Shown: positions 1 to 10,500 of the stretch, one piece after another | Position numbering within the stretch: position 1 is the stretch's first letter | Layout: every line of letters begins with the position of its first letter | Source: Chlamydomonas sphaeroides | Lineage: Eukaryota; Chlorophyta; Chlorophyceae; Chlamydomonadales; Chlamydomonadaceae | Assembly: GCA_001662425.1 (NCBI GenBank) | Contig: BDDC01000622.1 | Span: 7,130-36,627 of the forward strand | Reading direction: 5' to 3' | DNA length: 29,498 nt | The notes under the pieces: model-generated | Database searches by the model: none | What the model saw: only the letters and a program-made list of their open reading frames with translations | What the model was told of the DNA's origin: nothing | Made by a program: the position numbers and the translations under genes

Positions 1-3000
1 AGCCCAGCTCGGCGGCGGCGAGGCTGCTGCCGCTGGAGCTGGGCGTGAGCAGCTGCGCCGTGCTGCTGCTGTTGCCTGGCGAGGCCGGCTCCACGGGGGA
101 GCAGGGCGCGTCCGAGCCGCAGCCCGCGCCCGTCGCCGTCGCGGCGCCGCGGCTCAGGCACGACGGCTCGTAGCCGCCGGGCGCCGGTGCCGCGGCGGCG
201 GCTGACGAGCCCTCGGACGCGACGCCGGCTGAGTACGTCATCCGCAGCAGCGGCTGCTGCTGCTGCGACTGATGCGACTGATGCTGCTGGTGATGCTGCG
301 GGTGCTGGTGGTGGTGGTGGTGGCCGTGCGGGTGGTCGTGGGGTGCGGCTGCCGGCCCCGACAGCGCCTGCTGCAGCCACGCCACCTGCTGGCAAGCCGA
401 CGCCGCAGCAGCAGCCACAACGCAGCCGCCGCTGCCGCCGCCGCTGCCGCCAGCCCCTGCCGCGGCGCCGGGGGCCTGGGCCTCGGCCTCGGCCTCCGCC
501 GCCAGCCGCAGCCCTTCCACCCACAGTGCGCCCATGCCGCCAGCCACCGTGGCCACCTGCAGCCGGACGGGGAGAGCATGGCCAAGGGACAAGGAAAAGA
601 AAAGGTCGGCGCGCGTACGGGTGCCCCATGTCCCCATGATCTACTGCCTAGACCTTTCCTGGCATCCCTGACCATGTCTGCCCCTGTGTTTTCCCGACGA
701 TCCGCAGCACATGCCGCCCCAGGGCACCCCCATCAGCGTAACCCCAAATCTGTGCCACGAGTGCGCCTAACTTGCGTCCACTCCCCCAGCCGACCGCACC
801 TGCAGCAGCTGCCAGCCCACCACGCCGCAGCGCCAGCCTGCGGCCAGCCCCAGCGCCGCCGCCGCCAGCAGCTTGGCCGCGTTGCCGTCCACTAAACGAA
901 GCGCCAGCGGCCGGCTGGCGGCGGGCCGCAGCAGCAGCGCGCCGTGCAGCGCCAGCGGCCGCAGCCGCAGCAGCGCCGGCGCCGGCAGCGGCGCCGCCAT
1001 GGCCATCGCCAGCGCGGCGAGCGCGGCGCAGGTGCGGGCGGGGCCGCCGAAGAGCGAGGCGTACTCGAGACGCGACACGGACAGCAGCGCGACGCCGCGC
1101 GAGAGCGACAGGCGCGCGAGCGGCGGGTCGTAGGCGGCGGCGAGGGCCAGCGAGGCCGCGAGCTGCGCGCCGCAGGCGGCCCACAGCAGCACCCGCTGCA
1201 CGCCCAGCGCGGCCGCCAGCGCCTGCGGCGCCGCTGCGGCGGCGGCGGCGCCGCCGTCGGCTTTAGCGTCTGGCGCGGCGCCTGGCGGCGCCGCCGGGGT
1301 GGCCGCCAGCAGCGTGTGCAGCTGGTGCTCGTCCCACCGGTGGATGGCCGAGGGCAGGTCCAGGTGGCTCTTGGTGGGTGTGAGAGCACCCAGCACCGCG
1401 CGCTGCAGCGGCGTGGGCGAGCCGGAGCCAGCTGCAGCGCCGCAGGCGGCGGCGGCCGACTTGGGGTCCTCGGCGGCGGCTGCCGAGGCCGCAGCGGCGG
1501 CGGCGGCGGCGGGCAGCAGGCAGCAGGCGACGGCCAGCTGCAGCAGCCACATCCCCAGCACCACGCCCAGGGCAATCTGCGGGCGCGGGGGCACGCGGGG
1601 GGGGGGTGCGTTCTTGGCGTCTGGCCGGGGAGACGACCGGCCCCTTTGGGAGCGTGCAAGCTGGTTCGTCGACCAGCTGCTCCTGGTGGAGGCCGAAGAC
1701 AGGCTCTGGCGCCGCCCACACCCCTCCCACGTGTGCCACCTTGCAGCAGCGCCGCCGGCGCAGCCCAGCACCCGCCCACACCAGAGGAACACCCTACCTA
1801 GACCCCAACCCCAACCCCAACCCCATCCCAGCCCCAGGGCCCCACCTGCAGCCGCACCAGCACCCAGTGCCGCTCCGCGTCCGCCAGCGACTCCAGCCCG
1901 CCCTCCACGCCGCCTTCCGCGCCGCCGCCCCACACATCCCAGCCCGCCACCGCCGCCAGCAACGAGCCCAGCGGCCACAGCCCCAGCAGCTCCAGCGAGC
2001 CGGGGCCGCCGCCGCCCTCGCCGTCGTCCTCACTGTACGTCAGCGCCGACGCCACGGCAAAGGGCGAGACGGAGCCGGAGCCGCTGGCGTAGGCCAGCGG
2101 CGAGCCGGGCGGCGGGCGCGGCAGCAGCGCGAGCAGGCCCAGGCCGGCGGCGAGCAGCTGCGCGAGGCGCAGCGGCGTGCGGCGGCCCTGGCGCCCCATG
2201 ACGGACCAGCAGCACTGCAGCCAGCTGCGGACGGGCGCAGGGGTGGAGGGGACGGGGCGGGCAGGGAGGTTGTTGACCCACGCCCCAAAAGCTGCCTTGC
2301 AAAGCACGGCCCTCGAGGCGGCGGCTGTGGCGCCGATGCCCTTGTCCCTGGCCTCCCACCCTAGCCCCGTCCGCTCACCAGGTGAGGAACAGCGCCTGCG
2401 CCCCCGGCAGCGCCTGGTTCCAGCCCACATGCGCCGCAGACACCAGCAGCAGCCCCAGGCAGGCGGCCGCCGCCAGCGCGGGCCAGAAGCAGCGCACCGC
2501 CGCCGCCAGGCCACCGCACAGCGCAGGCAGCAGCCCGCGAGCGCCGGGACCGCAGACGGAGCCGGGGCCGAGGCCGGCCAGGGCGCTGGTGCAGCAGCGG
2601 CGCTGGCTCTGCTCGGGCGTGGAGGCGCAGCAGGCGGGCGGGGCGGGGGCTGCCGAGGCGCCGTACAGGGGTTCGGAGGGGCTGGAGGCGGGGTAGCTCG
2701 GCTGCGGGTGGTGGCTTGGGCCGGGCGCGTGCGGTGTTGGGCGGTGCAGGGCGCCCCAGGAGGGGGCTGTGCCTAGGAAGGGCCATGGCTGGGGCCCGGA
2801 CGGCGCCAGGGGCCAGCCGCCCGCGTGTAGCTGAGGGTGCAGTAGCAGCGGCGGCTGCTGCCCGGGGAGGGCACTGGGGGGGCCGGGGCCTAGGGGCTGG
2901 GCCCACTGCCAAGAGGGCGTAGTGGAGGGGCCGGGCAAGGCGGCGGCGGCGGCGGCGGCGGCGCGCGCGGGCGTGCCGGCGAGCGGCGGGCCGTCGGCTG

Positions 3001-3496
3001 CGGCGTTGCCACTCCATGAGTGGCGGGCCGGGCGCAGCCGCGGCGGCGAGGCGCCGGCCGGCTTCGGGCGCGGCTGCGGCCCCGGACTCGGGGCAGGAGC
3101 GGGGGCAGCGGCATCGCGAGGCTGGCGGCGTGTGGAGGAGGAGGCGGGGTCGGCCCAAGGGGCGCTGTCGCCCATGGCGCCGCGAGGCGGCGGTGCGGGC
3201 TCGTCCAGCGGCGATGGGTAGCTGCGCCAGTCCGAGGGCGGTGTGGGGGTGTTGGGCGAGGTGAGGCCGGCCGCGGTGCGCCTTGTGCGGGCCGAGGAGG
3301 CGGTGACGAAGGGCGCGCGGCTGGCCGTCGCCGTGGAAGGCGTGGGCGGTAGGCCGGCCCACGCCGGGCTGTTGTCTTGCCCGGAAGAGTGGGCGGGTGG
3401 CGCGGGCGCAGCGCCTCTAGTTGAGCGCCACGGCATCACGCCGCTGCTGTTCTCGGCAGAAGAGTCGCCGAGGAGCAGAGGCTCCGTCCCCGGCAT
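1..3496 (-). CDS. Multi-pass membrane protein, unknown family (3' part beyond the left edge)
   Basis: Four exons read in phase on the minus strand: 3496..2379, 2224..1846, 1576..800 and 556..1, giving about 943 codons with no stop before the edge. Every intron is GT–AG (donors gtgagc, gtgggg, gtgcgg). The start is the ATG at 3496; the protein begins MPGTEPLLLGDSS. Roughly residues 1–330 are Pro/Ala/Ser-rich and probably disordered. Hydrophobic segments follow, for example FWPALAAAACLGLLLVSAAH near residue 340, LAQLLAAGLGLLALLP, LLGLWPLGSLLAAVAGW, IALGVVLGMWLLQLAVACC and AAKLLAAAALGLAAGW, so six or more membrane spans are likely. Exon 4 encodes a His/Gln-rich run (around 250..345). EPLLL near the N-terminus resembles an acidic dileucine sorting signal, which is inference only. 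I do not recognise the family. An extra small exon inside the 243–269-bp introns cannot be excluded. It is divergent from the kinase gene at 4536. Confidence 0.72.
260..345 (-). repeat. His/Gln-codon-rich stretch in exon 4 of the membrane protein
   Basis: On the minus strand CAC/CAT and CAG codons dominate. They encode a run containing HGHHHHHQHPQHHQQHQ followed by QQQQP, within a Ser/Ala/Gly-rich segment. On the plus strand the same bases appear as ctg/tgg/gat runs. This is low-complexity coding sequence; metal binding is possible but unproven. Confidence 0.7.
1801..1836. repeat. (CCCCAA)n-like simple repeat in an intron
   Basis: There are four near-perfect CCCCAA units just inside the intron that follows exon 2 of the left-hand minus gene. 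On the transcribed strand this is GGGGTT repeated, so the RNA could form a G-quadruplex near the donor site at 1845. It is intronic and short. Confidence 0.75.
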
Positions 3497-4535
3497 CAAC
3501 TGCCGACGGTGCCCTCAAAGCAAAACGTGCTTTCGAGCGTCTCGAGGGCTAGGCTATGGCACAGTCATCTAGAGACGACCTGTAGAATAAGCGACCGGGC
3601 ACGAGAGCGTAAGCGCGGTACCATGAGCGCGCCAACATGCACGGCACGAAGGTGCATGTACCCTTCTAAGAAGATGTTATGAGACATAGCTAGCCGTGCA
3701 GTTGCGCAAGGCGCTGTTGGGCACCGAACAAGGAGCCCCGAGGCAGACGCGCAGGCGCAGAGCCTCACCGTGAGGCTATACTTAGGCTGTGACGCAACAG
3801 TTGAAGCTAGCCCCTCGTGCGTCCGAGGGTAACGCGTGTCGCCGCGGGCATGCTGAGCTTGGCCAACGTCATCGCAACCAAAGAAGTGGTCAAGCGCAGG
3901 GCAATTACTGTATGTTGTTGCCGGGTCGTGCAGGAGCTTGAGTCAATACTAGTGGTAGGCGGCGCGTTGGCAAATTAGCGTCAACCAGTAACCCGCTCTT
4001 TTCCACGGCGGACGCGCTCTTTCGCTGCGCTCACACCTGCATGCCAGGTGAAGCAATAGGGGCTGCCTCTCTTTATATAGCTCAGTATCTGGTCTTACGG
4101 CGCAACTGGCAGCTGAGGTGCGTTCGTGGCACGAAAGCCCCCGCCCTTTTCCCCTTTCTTCCCCGCACGGTTCCGGCCGCTGTCGCGCGCTGCTAGATGA
4201 CGCACTTAACATTTCAGTCTTAACCGCTGTGACGGCACAACAGCAAATGAACAAAGAGCGCAAAATAGGGTGACGAGCAGGACCGCAAATGAACGCGCAT
4301 GCCGAGGGGGTGCCCGGGAGGTCGGGGACCGGAACTATCGTTGCCGTGACGTGCCGGTACGGATGCACAGTGCCGGTCGGCGCGATGTTGGGCCTCGTTT
4401 GCCGCACCACGCCACATCAATGTATAGATGTTTGCACCTGGACTTGCCAGCCAAGGTAGTTGAAGCCTATAACTTGCGAAGTCCGCTGAATTCATGAAGC
4501 CCGCACGTCATAAGGGCTGCGCATGACAGGACTAT
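3497..4535. promoter_or_regulatory. Divergent intergenic region between the membrane-protein gene and the first WD40-kinase gene
   Basis: About 1.04 kb of visibly lower GC content lies between two divergent ATGs (3496 minus, 4536 plus). The long open frames here (for example minus 3949..4410) show no domain, no splice logic and mixed composition, so I do not call a gene. I saw no tRNA-like fold. The region should hold both promoters and both 5' UTRs. Confidence 0.6.
4071..4080. promoter_or_regulatory. TATA-like element (ctttatatag / ctatataaag)
   Basis: The sequence reads TTTATATAG on plus and CTATATAAAG on minus; the minus reading is closer to a TATA consensus. It lies 575 bp upstream of the minus-strand ATG at 3496 and 456 bp upstream of the plus-strand ATG at 4536. 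It could serve either gene only if the 5' UTR is long or contains an intron. Confidence 0.3.
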
Positions 4536-4551
4536 ATGACGCATAGTCCTG
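4523..4551 (+). promoter_or_regulatory. Hairpin and overlapping upstream ORF at the WD40-kinase start codon
   Basis: CAGGACTAT (4527..4535) and ATAGTCCTG (4543..4551) form a perfect 9-bp stem. The 7-nt loop begins with the proposed ATG (4536..4538). An ATG at 4523 opens a 7-codon reading frame in another phase that ends at TAG 4544..4546, overlapping the main start. Both could reduce or regulate initiation. The significance depends on the start being correct, which is not proven. Confidence 0.4.
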
Positions 4552-7500
4552 GTCTGTATGGCTCAGCGGCCGCTGCAAGCTGCTGTGATGCGCGACCGCT
4601 GCAGCTGCGCAAGGAGCTGGTGTTGGCCCTGGGGCAAGCGGAAGAGGAGGCAAGCTTGAATATATCAACAGCAGAGACAGCAGGGCGGGTCTCGCTATGG
4701 GCTTTCAAGTTCGCATGCTCGGCTGTCGCTTCAGCTACCTTGAAGACAGCACGCCCCGTATAGCATGTCGTCCATAATTATGTGTTATCACCACAGGTCC
4801 TGCGTCTTGAGGTGTCGTCCTGCCATTGCGCTGTGCACAAGCTGCACTGCATCGCGCTTCTGTCCAGCGCGCAGCGACAGTTGACATGCCTGCAGCAGGT
4901 AAATGAGCTCGCTACAAAAGAATGCACTCTCCTGGAATTGCGACCGGTCAACTTCCTCACGACGTGCCCACACAGGCTCAGCACCACCCCGCCGCGGACA
5001 CAGCTCAGGTGCGCTGGTGGCCAGCCCCGGCGCTCCTACGACAAGCGCAGCCAACCCCGCACACACAACCTCACTCTCCCGCCCCCGCCATCCTGTCGCT
5101 GCGCAGCTGCTTCGCGGCGCCCGGCACCTAGCGGACGCCGCCGCTTCCGCGTACGCTGCGTTGGCATCCTGCGCCTCGCCCCACGCCTCGCTCTGGCGAC
5201 GCGGCCTGTCAGCGCTGCGGCATCGGCCCCTGCGCCGGGCCATCAGGTGCATAACTTGCGGCCGTATGGTCGGCGGGCTGCTAGGCAGCGGCCTCCGCCA
5301 GGCGTCCAGCCTGCTCACACGCTTTGCGCCTGCGTCGGGGCCCTGTTCCGCAGCACGGCCCACCTCGCAATCGACGGAGCTCTGGAGCCGGAGCTGCAGC
5401 AGCTGCTGGCGCTGCCCACGCCGCCGGCACCGCCGCGCCTGTCCGCGCAGGCCAAGGCTGGGCTCCTGGCCGCAGCTCCGCCGCGGTGCCCAGGCCGTGC
5501 TGCTGGTGCTGACGGCGGCGACTCGGGCTTGCAAGCCGCATCGGCGCGGCTGCATGGCCCTGCTGCACAGGGGCTAGGACAGGCGGCTGGGGACGCGGCG
5601 AGCAGCTTTCAGCCCGGGCCGCTCAGGTGGGCGGGCGGTGCGGGGTTGGGGTCGGGTTTGGCGGCGGGGCTAGCGTGTGCGCCATGTGGGTCGGGCGGCA
5701 GGCTCGCCCAGGCCAGCCAGCGGCGCAGCAGCGTCGTTAGGCTGCGAGCGGGGCCGAGCCGCTTGGGTCCCCGGACCCGACCCGCATCCCGCCCTTGCGC
5801 GCCGGCGGGGCTCGCCACCAAGGCCGGCCCAACTTACGAACGTGCCACTAGCCACCTCGGGGTCGTCCCTGCGCCCCGCCCTGGTCAGGCACGGCGACCG
5901 GCTGGGGGTCGTGCGCCAGCTGTGGTTTGTGCCCACGGCGCCCAGCCTGGGAGCCGGGGCAGCGGAGCGTGAGCCCGGTGCAGTTGGGCCTGGGCCTGGG
6001 GCTGTGGCTGCGGCGGCAGGGTCGTGCAGTGTGGGCCTGGCGGCGGCTGCGCGGGCGCCTACGCTGCTCATGGCGGTGGTGGGCGGACCGGTGAGGCCTG
6101 GGGGCTGGGGGGCTTGCAGAGCCACGGGCACGGGGGCGGGGCGCGCTGTGCAGGATTGCGGGTGGCGGGGCTCGAAGCTGCACGCGATGTGGGTCGGGGC
6201 TGCTCGGCGGCCTTGGCGGCACGGCGCAACGCTCTCGACCGTCGGCCCGCTGGCGCCACTGCCGCTCGGCGTCCCGCCCCCAGGCGCCCCCCGGCGCAGC
6301 AGCCGGCCTCCTGCCGGCCCTGCGCACCAGCGGCGGCGGCGGTGGCAGCGGCGGCGGCGCGCTGGTGGCCTACAACAGCGCCCTGGGGGACTTCAGCTGC
6401 GCCAGCAGCTTCGGCGACGCAGGCCAGCACATCACGGGTGCGGCTTGTCCGCCAGGGGGGCCGGGGGCCATGCCATGCCATGTCGCGATGCGCGGCTGGC
6501 CGGCGGCACCCGGCAACAGTCTGCAGGCTTTGTCAGACCCGCTGCTGCCTCGCGCCACCTCCCCGTCCTTCCCCCTGCCGCCCCCGCAGCCGCCGTGGTG
6601 GACGAGGCCAGCTGCACCCTGTACACGGCGCACGGCGACGGCTCGCTCACCGCCACGCCCTACGCAGCCACGCCCGCGCCCCCACCCGCCCCGGCCGCCT
6701 GCGCTGGCGACCCGGGCTACGGCGCAAGCGGCGGCTGCGGCGGGCGCTGCGGCGCCCAGAATGCCCAGCGCTGCGCCTGCCGCGCTGCCGCTGACGGCGC
6801 CAGCGGCGGCGGTGCCGGCAGCGTCAGCGCTGGCGGCTTCGGGGGCCCAGGGCCGGCGGCGTCGTACGCGGTGGCGACCGCCCCTGTGACCGCCATGGCG
6901 CTGGAGGGCCCGGGCCGCCTGTGGCTGGGGGACAGCACCGGTAGGCGGCCGCCCTGCGGCGGGGGCGCAACGGCATGGGGCATGCGGCATGCGGGTTGGG
7001 GTTGTTGGGGCATGAGGGTTGGGGATGTTGGAAGGGAGGCTGCGCACCGGCGGTGGGAGGCCGGGTGGGCCACGGCGCGGCGGGGCTCATCGTGTGCCGA
7101 GCCTTGGGCCTCTGCGCCGCCCGCAGGCCAGCTGGTCGCCGTCAGCCTGCAGCCCTTCGCCTGCGGCACGCTGCGGCCTTTCGCGGACCAGCGCCCGCCC
7201 CGTGGCGCCGCGGCCGGCGGCTGTGAGGTGACCGCCATTGCGGTGCACGAGGTGCGGTGGGGGCGTGCAGGATGAGGTGACGCAGACCGGGATAGCGGAA
7301 CTCGAGGGACCAGGCGCTTGGTCTAGGGTCAGGATGCTGGGGTCGAGAACGGACGCCGCCCGCCCGATCCTGCTGACCCCGCCGCCTCACGTCCGCCCCT
7401 GTCAGAGCCTGGTGGTGGCGGCAGACGGCGCGGGCCGGCTGGCGCTGCTGGAAGCCCTGGGCCGGCGGCTTCAGGTGAGCGGCTGGAGGGGCGTCAAGGC

Positions 7501-10500
7501 CCCGGCCCTTGGCTAATTACGGCCAGCTGGGACGCCTCAAGCGTCGCCGGGGCCCCGCGATAAAAGGGATTGGCCTTTGCGCATAAGGCCCAGCAAGCGG
7601 CGTCTGGCGGGCATCCCATCCCCTTGCCACATGGCCGCAACCGCAGGTGACGGCCGCATGGCCCGCCCACGGCGCCGTCACCGCCCTGGCCGTCATCCCC
7701 TGGCCTCGAGCCGGGCACAACAGCGGCGGGTGCGGCCCCATCGCTGGGGCGTGGTCCCAGCCGGCGGCCGGCGATGGCAAGGCCAGCGGCGAGCGTAAGG
7801 CCAGCGGCGCCGCCACTGCGGCCGTGCACGTTGACGGCGCCAGCGGCCTTGCCGTCGGCGCTGCGCCGGACTCGCCGCCGTCTGGCGAGCGCGGCTTGCC
7901 GCTGGCGTGGAGGCTGATGGCCGCCACTTGCCAGGTGCGGGCGGGGGGGCCGCAGGGTGGGGCCGCAGGCCCTGGGAAGCTCCGTCGCAGGGAGTGCCGC
8001 ACGCGCCTTGCCAGCGTGCATCCATGCGTTCCCTCAGCCTGCTGTGTGACCCCCACCTCCCGACGATGCAAACCCCTTGCACCTGACCCTCGTGTGTCGG
8101 GGAACAGCACGTGTAAGGCTGCCTGCTGCTGTGACCCCCACCCCAAGGCTCATTCCCACCCGCCTCTCCCGTGCAGGGCCGCCTGCTGCTGCTGGACGCC
8201 AGCGGCGGCCGGCTGCAGCTGCTGGCGGTGCTGCAAGCCACCGCCGCCACGTCAGCGGCCCCCAAGTCCCTGCGACCGCCCAAGTCCGTCGCCATCCGGT
8301 GCGGAGAGGACAGGGCTGCTGCGGGCTGGGCACACCATCAGCGCCAGGGCTGTCTTGTGGGCCCCCGCCGGCACCCCGAGCCCTGTGTTCCGCCGCCTGC
8401 CTAACCCCCGCCTTCCCCCTGCCGCCCGCAGCGGCCTGCACGTGTTCCCGGAGCTGGGCCTGGCGGTGGGCGGCCAGTCGGACGGGCGGCTGCTGCTGGC
8501 CCGACTGCCGGGGCCGTGCGACCTGGGCAAGGTGGGTGGGAGCTGGGGTGGGGAAAGGGCAGTGGGATGCAAGGCAGTGAGGGTATAGGGCGACGTTGTC
8601 CAACGATAGGGTAGTAAGGAGCTGGGAGCTGGGGTGCGACAACGGAGCGAGCCCGGGTGGTGGGTGCCGGTGGGGCATTGGGCCACCGCGGAGGGCATCG
8701 GCCAAGGGCCGCTGCTTGGGCCAGCTCACCTACCATGCAAGCACAGCGCCCCGCCGCCCGGCCCCCGACTACGCCAGTTGTGCCCGCTTCGCCCGGCCGC
8801 CATCGGCAGGACTCTGCTGGCGTATTCACCCCCGTGTTGACCCTGCCGGCGGCTCGGCTCAAGGCCCACCGGGGCCGGCTGAGCGCGCTGGCGGGCTGCG
8901 GCCTGAGCCTGGCCACGGGGAGCGAGGCGGGCGGCATCAAGGTGGGGCCTCGGAGGGGCGGGAGAACAGGCAGGGGCGGAAGCAGGGGCGGGAGCGGCGA
9001 GGCGTGAGGAGTAGGGGAAGGGATGCAAGACGAGGGGGCTGCAGAGGATGGTCCCGTGCAAAGCCGCCACCCGCTTGAGGCCGTCTCCAGCCGGCGGACC
9101 ACACAGCGCCCCTTGCTGCAACTGCTGCCGCCTGCATCCTGCCCTAGGTCTGGGATGTGCTGCAGCTGCGGAAGGAGGCGGTGGCGCAGGTGAGGCGGCC
9201 GCTGCCGTGGCATCGCACGGAGCAGTGCGCGCCTCGAGGGCTGAGGGGCGCGGCTACCGCGGCCACGCCTTGCTCGCCCAGCCACTCCCCGGTGCCATCA
9301 CCGATACCCCTCCTCCTCCCTGCGCCCCTCTACCGGCCCGAGCCAGGGCGTGCCGCTGCCGGCGCTGCCGCAGCACCTGCAGCCCGAGCTGGGGCCCGAC
9401 GCCGCGCCCGCCGCTGCTGCCGCCGCCGCTGGGGTGCCCAACGAGGCCGACGGCGGCACGCTGCGGCCAGCCTGCCGGACGCTGGCCAGCTCCAGCGGCG
9501 GCGGCGGTGCGGCGGTGGCGGCAAGCGAGGCCGCAGCCAGCGGAGCAAGCCGCACCGGTGCAACGCTGACGGAGGCACTAGAGCTCACGGCGACGAAGAC
9601 AGCGATTCAAGGGGAGGACAGTACTGCGGAGGCGGCGGCGTGTGAGACGCCCGCTGACGCGACGCAGGGGCTGTTCTCGGTGCCGGCGGGCTCGGAGGCC
9701 GCGGCCTCGCCCTTCGCCGGCATCGCCGCCGCCGTCGCCATCGGCGGCGGACGGCCTGACGGCGCCGCCGCTGCCGCGACCGCCGCTATGCACCCGGGTG
9801 TCAATGGCCCGACGGCGGCGCCGCTGGCAGCCCTGCCCGACGAATCGCCGTTCGGCTTGGCGACGCAAGCGGCCGCTGCCGCCGCCGGCACCGCCGTCAG
9901 CTCCGGCGCCAGCTCGCTCGCCCCCGCCGCCAGCGCCGCCGCCGCCTCGGCACTGCAGACCGCTCGCCGTGGGCCATCGTCAGCAGGCTTGCTCGAGGCG
10001 GCGTCGCCGTCGCCGGGCCGCCGGCCCGCCGCCGCCTCTGGCGCCCGCATGGCCGTCCACGGGCCAGCGGCGGCGGCGGCCACGACGCCGCGCGCTCGGG
10101 CTCGGGTGTCGGGTCTGGGCTACGACGGCGTGCGGCGCAGCCCCCACGGCAGCGGGGTCAGCACCGAGTCGGTCCCCATGGCCTCCGCCAGGTGGGGGTG
10201 CGCCCCGGCCGCCGGCGTCGCAGCCGCACACTTCCCAGTAACGGGTGTCTAGCCTCACACTTTCATGCGCTCACATCATGTGCTCATGCCCCTGCTGGCC
10301 CCCGCCCGCAGCTCCTCGCAGCTGCACCTCGCCTCCGCCGTCTCCAACCCCTCCGCCGCCTCCGGCGCCACCGCCGCCGTTGGCTTGGCCGCCTCGCAAC
10401 CCTTTGCCGCCACCAGCGGCGCCCTGCCGGTCGCGGCCTTCCCCTCGGGCGCGTACGCCGCCGCCGCGCGGGCCATCGCCGCCGCCACCGGCCAGTTTGG

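Noticed and set aside
1801..1836. CCCCAA repeats as a telomere
   Set aside because: Only about four units, intronic, and not the TTTTAGGG-type telomere known for volvocine algae.
767..1978. Single 403-codon minus ORF taken as one exon
   Set aside because: Its first ~130 codons are intron sequence; coding resumes after the acceptor at 1577, as shown by phase with the exon ending at 1846.
3949..4410. 153-codon minus-strand open frame in the intergenic region
   Set aside because: No domain, no signal peptide, mixed composition, no splice support; expected by chance.
3497..4535. Possible tRNA or small RNA gene in the AT-richer intergenic stretch
   Set aside because: No T-loop consensus or cloverleaf pairing found; only the hairpin at 4527..4551 stands out.
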